Part shown: positions 46,045-56,395 of the stretch, piece by piece | Layout: every line of letters begins with the position of its first letter | How positions within the stretch are numbered: the first letter of the stretch is position 1 | From: Vermamoeba vermiformis | Taxonomy: Eukaryota; Tubulinea; Echinamoebida | DNA: 64,000 nt | Assembly (NCBI GenBank): GCA_045837725.1 | Contig: JBEWZL010000292.1 | Span: 113,106 to 177,105 of the forward strand | Direction of reading: 5' to 3' | Notes under the pieces: generated by a model | Databases searched by the model: none | Told to the model about the DNA's origin: nothing | What the model saw: the letters and a program-made list of their open reading frames with translations, nothing else | Made by a program: the position numbers and the translations under genes

Positions 46045-47587
46045 TCATATTTGTTTGATCTCGTATTCATCGGTATAAGCATCGACTTTGTTTATCGGTA
46101 CGAATGACTGCGGATCTGAAGCACCGTAGCTGATGAACAGTTGTGAAATGCGAGTAGTGCTGTGTTTAGGATGCGAGTGAGTCTTTTCGACGAATAGGCG
46201 CTCGAGCTGCGGACAATCAATGCGCAGATCTTCATTGCAGTAACGGATGTCGAGCACTTTCAGGTTGACATTGGCAATGACACTACCGCTCGGTTGAATG
46301 CGTCCCGCCATATTTAACTGCTTCAACTCTTTCAATTGGTCGATGCGGCCAATAGGCCCTGCGTCAATTGTAAGTCACCAATACGCCAAATTTATTAATA
46401 AGTCCAAAAAAAAACCGTGCACGAAAAGGCATGGATCGGGCGAATTTTTTTGACGGCCAAATGGCTCTAGCATACTATTTTAAGCATCTCTATTGATCAC
46501 ATGGGAAGATCCGGCCTAGAGTCGTTCATGCAATGTTATGGACATTTTAAGTACTTACTGCTCGTTGGATCTGTCGTACAACTCAAATTAATTACTCGTA
46601 GCTGGAGTGCCTTTGAAAACACCGCGTTTTGCTCGTCTTCCTCGAACAAATGATTGTCGGCAGCGTTCAGTACGTGCAAGTTGGGGCACTTGGCACCAAT
46701 TAATTTTAAACTAAAAATAAAAGACGTTAATCGATTGATTAATACTTCGTAATATTATTTTACCTTTCGCTCGTCAATTTTACGCATTTTTGAATACTGA
46801 GCGCGTGAATGCAATGGCCGTACTGATTTAAAATGTTGATAAAATTTTTGTTGGTGATCCGTCTTCTGTCGTGCAACAAGCACAAATATTTCCAGACGAC
46901 CGGCTGTCGCGCCATCTTATTGAAATGTTTGCACGTCAAACTGAAGTTCATTCTGTCGACCAACGAAAAGTACGGAAAAACACTGCCCAGCACCACCTGC
47001 GATCTGTCAGCAAGCATTAGATCAAGCATTTTAAACGTACATCGTGATGATGAATAAATAGTGGTGTCAGTTCTGAAGTCGGTTTGATGAGTTCTATTCG
47101 TTTTTGCTTGATGTGTTGAATCGCATCCACAACATCAAATATTTTCGTGCCCTGAATGAATTGAATCTCTGCCATATTGAAGCCACATTTTTCCAACACT
47201 GCCGGCAGTACTTTTCTTGCAGTTTTCTTCCACTGAGATAGGCAAAAAATTCTAAGGTCAAAACTTTAAGGTTGATGATCAATTAACTGGCCGTACCCCT
47301 TTTGGTGGCGGGTCATAAACCTGATAGCGCTTGTTGCGCACTGCGTTCTCTATTAATCTTTGATATTTCAGTTCGCGCGCGGATCTTTTCTTCGCTGGAG
47401 GGTTTGTGTCGCGTTCGCAGGCCTCGCCCCAGACATTTAAATACATTTCTTGGTAATTAGAGCTATTGGATAAATATGTATCGGTTCTAGATTTTCCGCG
47501 AGATCTTTCCGGTGATGGGGCGGCATTATACTGAAGTTCAATCGGATTTGCCCTCTCTAAAAATGGATCAACAACAAAATAACTCAT
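46045..47587 (-). CDS. F-box protein with leucine-rich repeats
   Basis: Four to five exons. Start MSYFVVDPFLERANPIEL. A Ser/Arg-rich leader with PPAKKRSARELKYQRLIENAV leads into a helical region (KTARKVLPAVLEKCGFNMAEIQFIQG). Then comes the F-box VVLGSVFPYFSLVDRMNFSLTCKHFNKMARQPVVWKYLCL, and degenerate repeats (GHCIHALSIQKCVKL, CPNLHVLNAADN, LRVINLSCT, LKELKQLNMAGR, LKVLDIRYCNEDL, CPQLERLFVEK). It is a probable SCF substrate receptor; target unknown. An intron near 46370-46560 is about 190 nt, several times the local norm. The start codon lies only 39 nt downstream of the ubiquitin-like gene's stop on the same strand. Confidence 0.75.
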
Positions 47588-47626
47588 AGACAATAGTTAC
47601 CAATAATCTGCGTTGCACTGTATGAA

Positions 47627-48041
47627 TTAAACACTACGTGTGTCAAAGATGCAGCTATTATCAGGTGAAAGGTGCATTCTAGCGCGAGAATTAAGTTTGA
47701 TCCGATCGGTAAAAGTCTTCATACCACTCTCCACGTTCTATATCATATTAGTTTGCATATATTTGCTTAAAAAATAGTCTTACATAGTCATACAGAGTTC
47801 GTTGATTTTCTAGGGCCCTCCCTGAAAAGAATAAGTTTTAATAAACAAAATGCCAATAATTTAAAATTAAAAAAATATCGTGGGGATTCTATTGAATACC
47901 TGCGAATATCAATCTCTGAATTCCTATTGGAATATCAGTTTGTTCATAAACTCTCCGTTTTAGCTCCCAGATCGTTTCAGAGCCTTCAATGTCACGAATG
48001 ATAATTACGGTGCCATTGAGCGTTTTGATGTAAAATCTCAT
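47627..48041 (-). CDS. Divergent ubiquitin-like protein
   Basis: Three exons (48041-47900, 47821-47784, 47737-47627) encode 96 aa; none is long enough to stand out alone. MRFYIKTLNGTVIIIRDIEGSETIWELKRRVYEQTDIPIGIQRLIFAGRALENQRTLYDYNV aligns residue by residue with ubiquitin ([38 protein letters not shown]). The phases fit exactly at both introns. After NV the protein leaves the ubiquitin pattern and ends FDTRSV, without the terminal Gly-Gly, so conjugation by the usual route is not expected. Lysines equivalent to Lys48 and Lys63 are not preserved (Lys48 site is Arg). It may be a type-2 UBL that acts by binding ubiquitin receptors, or a decayed ubiquitin gene. Confidence 0.75.
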
Positions 48042-48922
48042 TTATAAACAAGGCCTTGTTGTAACGTCTAACTGTTAATAATAAAAATCTTTTGTGAGTG
48101 TAACAGTGTAATTTTTAAACGGCACGGCAGTATAAATTAAGAAGCTTACTTTAATATACCCTAATACCCTAATACACCCGCAACAAATCTTGCGCGCTTT
48201 CGTTTTAAAGCTTAGCTGGCGACACTATGTCAACTTGTGCCTGTTCTTGCTCTAAAATTAAATACTAACTTTAGAAATACGCAAGGTTTTTTTGTTGGAC
48301 GGCGGAGGTGGCGAGTTAAGTCAGGACACCCTGGTGTGTTGACTTAACTGCTAGTTTGGGATCGGTGGATAAGTGGTTGTGAATCACCGTCATTGGCCGG
48401 ACACAAGTAACCCATTGCAGTTGATTCGGGAACATGCGCACCTTCCTCGACTGTCATTAAGAAACTAGATATTGTACGATAATTAATGATCACGATATAT
48501 GTGCATTACTTGCAACTAGGCCTGTACCGTCCTATTTCGTTGCCTCTGTTGTTCATCTTAGCACCCGTCATTTGTGGACTAAGGATCCGGAACTGAAAAT
48601 TCCATTATACCTGTAAGTAAACAAATAGATTATTAATCGAAATTGGTCAATATACCACCCAATTAATGACGTTTAGGTAAGGATGGAGCTTAGCAATACA
48701 CACTTTGGACTTAAAGTCCAACAAGCATCCGCAAGTAATTAACGAGAGAGCAGTAGACCAAAGCGGTACAATTGGATTATTTATACTTGGTGTATATTAA
48801 CTACCGAAACACAAAGGGTGAGTCCATTTTTAGTGCAAGACACAAAATCTAATTACCCGATAAACAATCAAAGGCCTGTCAATTTTTCATTCTAGAATCG
48901 AATTACCAGGATAGCACCACAA
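48042..48922. other. Long intergenic region with inverted repeats
   Basis: An 881-bp gap, the largest without a supported gene. It holds a strong hairpin at 48314-48349, a 17-bp palindrome TTGGACTTAAAGTCCAA at 48705-48721, and TACCCTAATACCCTAATACAC near 48157. A 37-codon minus-strand frame (48457-48344) and a 20-codon frame near 48562 could be exons of a small gene, but their phases do not join. The last 150 bp are probably the promoter and 5' UTR of the glycosidase. Confidence 0.5.
48314..48349. other. 36-nt near-perfect hairpin
   Basis: AGTTAAGTCA pairs with TGACTTAACT (10 bp), then a GG/GT step, then ACACC pairs with GGTGT around a tiny loop. The stem totals about 16 pairs. It is transcription-unit-free as far as I can tell. 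Confidence 0.7.
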
Positions 48923-50821
48923 ATGAACACTCTTTCGGTTGTAATCTGTCTTTTGCTCGTCTCAGCATGTGCTGCCGTACCCAGCGATTCCACGGGCGTC
49001 CAGGCTTGGCGAGCTCAGGATTTCATCAATGCCTACGGAATGAACACGCATCTTGGAGGCTGTTGCACGGCACAGTACAACAACCTCACCGCTGTCGCCC
49101 AAAATCTACGCTTTATCGGGATTCAATGGCTACGAGATTCTCCGGGCAACGCTGGCGAGATTTCGATCTGGCAACGATTAGCAAACGCGACAGGCGTGAC
49201 TTACCAGGCGTACATTGGTGAGGTGGGTCAAAGCTACTATGCTACTCAGCTTGGCTTCATGGGGCAGATGGTGCAGCTCGGTATTATCAACGCCATTGAA
49301 GGTCCCAACGAAGCTGATGATAGCTACGCTGTAAGCCAGACGCAAGGTGCGACAGTGCAGAGCAATTTGGCAGCTGCTTCAGCTTTTCAAGCGAATTCGA
49401 TTTTTCCTTCGAGCCGTCAATGGGGAGTTCCGGCCATTCAAATCAGCTTCGGAAATGTGTATCCATACCCTGGTGACTTCAATGCTACAGGTGATCAAAG
49501 TGCTTATGCCGATTATGGCAACGCTCATTCTTACCCTGAACCCAATGGTCCCAACTACGGTGGCGTTTTTGGCACTGGTCTTATCGACTGGCTCAACCGC
49601 GTGTCACAATTGACAACGACGCCTGGCAGACCAATGACACACAGTGAGTTTGGCTACACTACTGGCTCTGGATCTCTTACTCAAACTACACACGCCAAGT
49701 ACATTCTCAACTTCGGCTTCGCTGCTTGGAACTGGGGAGTGCGACGAATGGCGTACTATGCATTGTACGATGATGGATCTGGCAAATGGGGATGGTTCAA
49801 TAGCGATTACACTCCTCGTCCGATTGCCACCGCTGTTAGTACCTTGTTCAGCACACTGACCGACACTGCTACTGACGCAACTTGCTTCACTCCTGGACAA
49901 CTAAATGTCACATTTACTGGCTTGCCCGCAGGTCCAAAAGGTGGCGTTAACATGGGTGGACAATACGTGTTGTTCCAGCGGTCGAGCGATGGTCATTTTA
50001 TCCTTGCCATATGGAACGATCAGCAACTGGTAGATAGCTCTCACAACGACTTAAATATTCCCACCGTCCCCGTCACCGTCAGCTTCGGCTCATCGGTCTC
50101 TGTCAAGGTCACTGATCCACTCACTAATACAATCACCTCCTCAACTGGTTCTTCGATTCAAATTAACTTGCCGACCTATCCTTTGCTGTTGGAGATCACA
50201 CTAAGCAACACGGCCACTCCGCGATCAACTCCATTTATCTTTGGAAGTCAAACAATGGGCACTGCTGATCCAATATTTAAGGGCCCTTATCAAGCTTTCG
50301 TCTCTGTTGGTCAAACCCTTGCTATACAAGGAATTACGATTTCCGACAGCAGTGCTGCAACAAATCAAGGCAAAGGTTTGGTGACTATAAAATGCAATCA
50401 CGGAACATTGTCAACTACCGTTGGCGGTCAAACAGTCACCGGCTCTGGTACTCAATCGATCAATTATGCTTCAACGTTATCGGGAATGCAAGAAGCTCTC
50501 GCAAATGTAGTCTACACGGCTGCGAACAACAATCTGGCAGATGCCATCTACATATCATTAACTGATCCTCTCGGCCAATCGATCTCAGCAGCGATCTCGG
50601 TGTTTATCGTCAATTCGACAAGCTCTTGCCCACCGTCTTCGACACCCGATGCTGGTACCTCTCCAACTGGTTCATCCCCTTCTGCTGCACCTCTTGAATC
50701 TCCCTCAACTGTACCGCACGTCAACAGCCCTGGGGGTGTTTCATTCGCTGAAACTTCAGTGATTGCCGTTGGACATTTAGTTTTACTATCTTTCTTCAAC
50801 ATTGTTGTTTCTTTATTTTGA
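48923..50821 (+). CDS. Secreted bacterial-type glycoside hydrolase with a C-terminal cadherin/VCBS-like domain
   Basis: Intronless, 632 aa, in a region where most genes are spliced. A signal peptide (MNTLSVVICLLLVSACAAV) precedes a TIM-barrel-like catalytic part: INAYGMNTHL, LRFIGIQWLRDSPG, IINAIEGPNEADD (candidate acid/base Glu in GPNE), YADYGNAHSYPEP, RPMTHSEFGYTTG (candidate nucleophile Glu in HSEFG) and GVRRMAYYALYDDG. This arrangement is that of clan GH-A enzymes. Residues about 310-410 form a beta domain (YVLFQRSSDGHFILAIWND). Residues about 430-560 read like bacterial adhesin/VCBS modules (TIKCNHGTLSTTVGGQTVTGSG, ANVVYTAANNNLADAIYISLTDPLGQS). A Ser/Pro-rich stalk and a hydrophobic end suggest a GPI anchor. 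Lack of introns plus the domain pair point to gene transfer from bacteria. Substrate unknown. Confidence 0.8.
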   Translation: MNTLSVVICLLLVSACAAVPSDSTGVQAWRAQDFINAYGMNTHLGGCCTAQYNNLTAVAQNLRFIGIQWLRDSPGNAGEISIWQRLANATGVTYQAYIGEVGQSYYATQLGFMGQMVQLGIINAIEGPNEADDSYAVSQTQGATVQSNLAAASAFQANSIFPSSRQWGVPAIQISFGNVYPYPGDFNATGDQSAYADYGNAHSYPEPNGPNYGGVFGTGLIDWLNRVSQLTTTPGRPMTHSEFGYTTGSGSLTQTTHAKYILNFGFAAWNWGVRRMAYYALYDDGSGKWGWFNSDYTPRPIATAVSTLFSTLTDTATDATCFTPGQLNVTFTGLPAGPKGGVNMGGQYVLFQRSSDGHFILAIWNDQQLVDSSHNDLNIPTVPVTVSFGSSVSVKVTDPLTNTITSSTGSSIQINLPTYPLLLEITLSNTATPRSTPFIFGSQTMGTADPIFKGPYQAFVSVGQTLAIQGITISDSSAATNQGKGLVTIKCNHGTLSTTVGGQTVTGSGTQSINYASTLSGMQEALANVVYTAANNNLADAIYISLTDPLGQSISAAISVFIVNSTSSCPPSSTPDAGTSPTGSSPSAAPLESPSTVPHVNSPGGVSFAETSVIAVGHLVLLSFFNIVVSLF

Positions 50822-51134
50822 GGTGTAATACTATAATAAACCCGATAGATTAGATTGGACTATATTTTTGTTGTGTGTTTAAATGTCGATCACGTGTATT
50901 TGTTCAAAAGGGCCTATCGTGAAATTTTTGGTTGATGAAATTTGGCAGGGCTACGTCCGTTTGACGTCTTTGAGAATTTTCAACAAATCTTCGCGGAGAG
51001 GCCACGCAGCACATTTGAGTTCGATGCGAAATAGACTTGCGTTGACTTATTTGATCACTCAGAGAAGGATTCGTGGTATTAAGTTAATGCAAAAATCGGA
51101 TCGGATCCACGTGCAATCAATTTAATTTTTTTAC
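50822..51134. other. Intergenic region, nothing supported
   Basis: Convergent gap between the glycosidase and the F-box gene. It has an AATAAA-like signal (ATAATAAACCC at about 50833). An 80-codon plus-strand frame has no protein-like pattern. Confidence 0.4.
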
Positions 51135-53122
51135 TTAGTGATGCCTGTGCATGCACGCCAATGCCATGCGCAAATCATACAACGCTACGTGATTGTCTCG
51201 CACAATCGCCAATGTCTGCTCGTCTTCAGTCAACAACATGTCACATCTCTTGCCGGAAGATCTGATGTCACAGACACGCGTGATCAGGGCACCAGTCATC
51301 GCTGAGAATAGCAGTACTGTTGCTTGTCCATAATAAGAGCGTGGATCGCTTAAACCAACGAACAAAACGGGACTGGATCTGCTCGCTAAAAGTGTTTTGA
51401 CAGTTTTCTTCTCTCCCCTAGTATCGCGTTCGTCCTTGGGATAAAACGACGATATAATTTTTCCAGCCTTAATATCGATTACTGTCACTTGATTGCCCTT
51501 TGCTAAGGCCAAATAACCTAATTAGGAAAAATAAATTAAGTAAATTATTTTTTTTCAGATCCAACAACGGTAATATGATACTATAATATACGTACTAGTA
51601 TTAGGTATCCAAGCATGAGTGGCCCAGCAGTTGACAGATGCCAGTACCGTCTTTGCTGTCACATTGTAAAAGCGATGTTGAGTCACGGATACCTCCGGCT
51701 TGACAATACAATGCACGATATGATGCTGTTCGCCGTCAATATCAACCATATGCTCGTCATAGATACGAGGGACGTCATCGCATTGCTCGGGCTCGAGACA
51801 CTCTTCGAGATCCATTTGACACGTGTCATCGTACTGGATGTCAAAATTTGTTTTTTCAATTGGGGATATTACTCGCTGAGTTTAATGTTAGTATTTAGAG
51901 TATATATGCATAGTATTGACGAATTAATAACTTACGAGGCCATTATCGGACGGAATCAAGACCAATTTTTCGTCGATCTGAGAGCACCACGAACTATTGG
52001 GATAATGCGGCTCTTTTTCTGGATCATATTCAATGGTGGTTATATGAGCACACCTATACATGTCGTAGTTATTACATAAATCCTACAGTGAATAGTGTTT
52101 AGATCCGCAAAGTACGTACTCGTTACAAAATTCTTCTTTTTTCGTTGATTTTTTTCGTAAAACCTCTTTAGTGTCCTTGCAAGCAGCAGATATTTTCCAT
52201 ATCGATAGACTATTCTGTTGGGTATGGACCTACCACAAAAATTAAACAACGATTTATTAAATATTATGATCCGGCAATGTACCAACAGGACCAATGACTT
52301 ATTAAATGATAGCAACGTCGATTTCATCGTAGGATATATTTTTAAGACTAATCTTAGCTCATTAGAAGTATAATCGTAGATCTGATGGCATTCCTTATTG
52401 GCCGCTTCAATCTGACCAACAAACGGGCCTAAAAAAGTTATTATTACTTAACATAATCACATATAAATTATTGTACCTATAAATCGATATCCTGGATACT
52501 TGGATACGCATTGGAAGTTTTTCTTTTTCCATGACAAAGTTTTAGCTCTGGATCCCGATTAGCATCATCGTTAAGAGTCTGATGAACGTACGATAAGTCA
52601 AAGGGCTTGTATTCATTGATTATAAGGAAGTTCTGATACATTTTCACGCTTTGTATTTTGTCTGGTGGAGTTATTGCTCTGTTTGCCGCGCTGATGATCC
52701 GGCTGCGTCACAAATAATTTATTAAATAAAATCAGTGTTTAATGTAGTAAATTAATATATTAACTTACGAATTTCTTTTAATCTTTTTCAGCCTATTCAT
52801 CTACAACGAAAGTGTCAAGATTTTTTTGGATTTGACGGAACTTACCTCGGCGGTCCAATTGATATCGCCAGAAATAAAATCTACGCAAATAATTAAGGAT
52901 TTAAATCGATAATTGAACATTATCCGCCACGCAGTTGGATTATCCAGTGAACGATTCATCGCTTTTGAGCTCCGTTTCAAATTGCTCAATGCTAGGCCGT
53001 TGAGGTACCGCAAAATATGTTCTAATATTTCGGGTGGACATTGGTGCAGATAATCTGTTGGCCAATTAAATAATAAATAAAAATATTCAGATCGCTATTT
53101 TTTTTTTATTAGTACCTTCCAT
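51135..53122 (-). CDS. F-box protein with a beta-propeller-like C-terminal half
   Basis: About eight exons. The first encodes only ME plus one base (53122-53116). The next begins DYLHQCPPEILEHILRYLNGLALSNLKRSSKAMNRSLDNPTAWRIMF, a good F-box. The remaining 450 residues contain repeated beta-strand blocks (SVKMYQNFLIINEY, VGQIEAANKECHQIYDY, LVLLVHCRIIIFN, YGKYLLLARTLKRF, LALAKGNQVTVIDIKAGKIISSFYPK, SPVLFVGLSDPRSYYGQATVLLFSAMTGALIT, LAIVRDNHVALYDLRMALA). This spacing is that of WD40-like blades without strict GH and WD dipeptides. It is a likely SCF substrate receptor. Exon junctions in the middle are approximate. A TGACACGTGTCA site (51817-51828) falls in coding sequence. Confidence 0.7.
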
Positions 53123-53404
53123 TCGTGATGGGCGATTGCCGCGATAGGCACTCTAACTTGTCGTAATTAAAAAATAACAATCTCCTGAGCAACAAAGCCT
53201 GTTTGTACATAAAGAAATTAGTCAGAAAAATAACTTCCAAAAGTACTTTGGGACCAATAGACTACAACAAGTCCCATTACTAATCATTGTCCTTAATTGC
53301 ACTTTTATGTTCCACGCGGCACAAGAAAGCTCACAAAGATCTTAGCGACTTCATAGAAATAATTCATGCCGTACTGTGTCACGCGAATTCAATTCATCAT
53401 TGGC
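53123..53404. other. Intergenic region, nothing supported
   Basis: About 280 bp between the F-box gene start and the 3' end of the next minus-strand gene; presumed promoter and terminator. No RNA gene seen. Confidence 0.4.
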
Positions 53405-56069
53405 CTATTCGATCTTCTTCTCTTGCTCATTGGCCCCGACAGAATCTTCAGTCTTTTGTTTCTTTTGGACAGGCTCAGCGCCACTTTCTTCGTTGTCTTC
53501 GCGCTGACGAACGTTGCGTTTTTGTTGGTTTGCCTGAGCGCTGGTCACGGCTAGTGGCTCGGTAATTTCATTTGCACGCGATGGGGTTGGAGAATAAGGT
53601 GCCTCAACTACCATGCTAGCATGTTCGGGGCTTGCGCTCTTCTTTGGTGTCACTGTCAAATTCAACTTGATATCGATCTTGGTAAGACGTGCCTTTCTTT
53701 CCAAGATACTTACTAGCGTCTTCTGTACGTCTACCGCCAAACGCTCAAGTGCTATAATAAGGGGTGGAAGTATTAGTGCTACTAAGGTTTGATAGGTTGA
53801 ATGATCACTAACCTCGAATTTGGCGCACTTTGTTTGCATGGTACTCCTTGATGAAATCGTAATTGTCAACGCCGAGCAAATTGACAAGTCCTGCTTCGAG
53901 CAGAATGATCACTTCAACATTTTCGGGAACTTTCTTGTACGACTCGTGCGTAATCCGCAACGCACCAAAACGACTGTTGCTGTCTTTGGCTAGGTAGGCT
54001 TTGTTCAATTGAAGCGGATGAGAAATGGCGCCAAAGACAAAAGTCAGCTTGAAGCCATGTTCTGCTGACTCTCGGTAAAGAATGTCGCGGTATGCTAAGG
54101 CCTAAAACCGTTACAAAGTTAATGCCATTTTTTGAAAGAACGAGAATGAACGTACTTTGTCTTCCACTCCCGGACTCTTCGCCATTTCATCAAGCAAGTG
54201 ATCGATGGAGAGCTTTTCCTCCCCAATCTTAAGCTGAATAAAGAGCAAGTGCTCCTTGTCACCGTCAACCAGCTTGACCAAATAATCTGACGTCGAGCCT
54301 TTGTATCGACACACCATTGGTCGGTTAGGCAGCATCACGTGCTTGATGAACTCCCAAAAATCTTCGCGATTAACAGTGTCCTTTGCAAGGAACCGTTCCA
54401 TTGACATTAGATATCTGCTTTGTGGCAGTCGCTGGGCTTGTGCACTGACTTGCGGTATGACTTCATACATGTATGTCACTTCGTGCTTAATGTGTGCGAT
54501 GAAAGAAGTAGTGAGGAAGGTGAATCGTTGGCCGAGTGTCTGCGATACTGTGTACTGCTTCGTCATTTTGTCTACGGTGATTTGTTCGAGCAAAAACCAC
54601 CCTACGTCTGTGTCCTTCGGCTGCAGGTCTGTAACATCGTTCGCGCGTTCTAGCGTAAATCTTTTGAGCAAATGGTCTGGCCAGACAACAATTTTCGACG
54701 AGTATTGAAGCTGTAAAGTTGAGTCCGCTGACGCAAATGACGAGTTCGGTGTCTGAATGGACGCTATGTGAGGTTCAGTCACAAAGCACCCACAGGACCG
54801 AGCAAGGTCTAACACGTCGATACATCCGTACGTCCAATTAGTATTAATAGTTGCCAATGTGTGTTGGAAGACGAACAGCTGCATTGCGAGCACACGAACG
54901 CGAAGATCTGGTGTGAGTTTCCAGAAGTAGATGGGATCGTCGCGTTCAGGGACTTTTTTATCGTGCAAGAGCTGTAAGACGAATGACGGAATTCCCGCTG
55001 ATTGCACAAGATGACGCGTGGTGAGCTCTTCGAACAACTTGGATCTACTAAATTGGAGTTGAGTTAGTGAGGAGAAAAGTATAGAGGTATTGTAGTCTTA
55101 CCTTTTGTCGTGCATTGTAACCAGACAGTACACTAGTGAGATTTTAGACCACACGGGCTGTGAACCGAGGTCGAGCATCAGCGACAGGTCACCCACGATC
55201 ATTAGCCGATGGGGCGAGTCATTGTGCTCAAATTCATCGAGAAGGGTCGTCAAGTACGGGTGGTCTAGTGGAGGGTTGCACAAGATGACCATTGTTGGTT
55301 CGCTCGGATCTAAAGTTGGCGCATCTGCTCCTTCCAAGAATTTGACTTTAAATTTAGTAAATTCCTCCAAGTAACTGCTCTCGTCTTCGGTAAGATCTTC
55401 TGTAGGCCATTTCAACGACCAGAAGTATTCTAAGAACTCTTTTGTCACTCCAACCGAAAGTTGGCCAAGATCGGCGTCGGTTGCCAAAACATCGCTTGAA
55501 GGGCTTCAAGGTAAGCTATCTTGTTGACGTCGCCGAGACTGTCGATTATTCTTATAATTCGGTTCTCCTGATCAGTGCGTGGTTGCATGGTTGATCGAAT
55601 TGGAACTGAAACAAAAGTTAGCTCGGCGATCGAATTTAAGGTAACTTAAAATATAGTCAATGTGGGCAAGAAATTAGGAAAATATAGCTAGTTCAAATAA
55701 TATTATGCTTATAGACTTACTTCTTCTCAGACGATTCTTCGTTAAAGTTGAAGGTCGATCAGGTTTCTCGACGATGAAATTGACTTTTTTGGTCTTCTTA
55801 GGTCCTTCCAATCCTTCTTGTAGATCGCTGTTGTCTAATAATTGGCGCTTCAGGCAGGATCTGTTGTGGTCTTCAGCGTCAGAGTTAAGCTACTGCTAGT
55901 ACGTGTTTTGTACCAAAAATAGAACCGAGCTGTGATTGCACGTTTTTATCAATTTTATCTTCGAGATTATTGCGGAGATTGAATCGAGTTAACTGTCAGA
56001 ACTTACTTTGGCAGCGATGAATTTTGGCGCGAACTTGCATATTCGGGATCCAACGTCTAAATTCGCCAT
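53405..56069 (-). CDS. Unknown large protein, possibly nuclear, with an apparent frame break
   Basis: About seven exons, starting MANLDVGSRICKFAPKF (56069) and ending NEQEKKIE. I cannot assign a family. The leader is basic (KKTKKVNFIVEKPDRPSTLTKNRLRR). The central 450 residues mix helices and strands (TMVILCNPPLDHPYLTTLLDEF, RHLVQSAGIPSFVLQLLHD, SDYLVKLVDGDKEHLLFIQLKIGEE). The tail is Glu/Lys/Gln-rich with PVQKKQKTEDS, like a nuclear signal. The block DYLVKLVD...LFIQLKIGE loosely recalls the core strands of PD-(D/E)XK nuclease folds of Crinkler/RHS type, but the catalytic acidic residue is not certain. Near 55493-55506 the frame YLEALQ must shift by one base to continue into SDVLATDADLGQL; no GT-AG intron explains it. 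It could be an assembly error, an indel or a programmed shift. Confidence 0.55.
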
Positions 56070-56395
56070 ATAATTAATAAATTGCATTTTCGCTCATTGA
56101 TGCAGGAAGATAACTTAAATTTAAGTACTTAAATCAATTTTCTAATTGAAAAAATAACCGAAATTACCTGTTGCGGGAAAGGAGTCGTCATTGCTCAAAT
56201 TCTTCTATTGTATTTTGTGTTGCGTAAGCAATAAACCTCGCTCCATTATGAGATATCTGTTGGTTTGTACTAGGTACAAATATAATTGAAAATAAAGTTC
56301 GGAACAACAGAAACTGTTGCTAGAAATATCCTGAGAAAGTGATTGTAGCCAAAGGAAGGCAGTATCATTTATGCTCTACTTTTATTTGGCCTCAA

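Noticed and set aside
38100-46460. TGACGGYCA-like strings near several promoters (43748, 45203, 46449)
   Set aside because: Only a few matches of a short degenerate string; close to chance, and one is intronic.
48344-48457. 37-codon minus-strand frame (MTVEEGAHVPESTAMGYL)
   Set aside because: Too short; it overlaps the hairpin and cannot be joined in phase to the small frame near 48562.
50883-51125. 80-codon plus-strand frame after the glycosidase
   Set aside because: Random-looking composition, no relative recognised, sits in a 3' gap.
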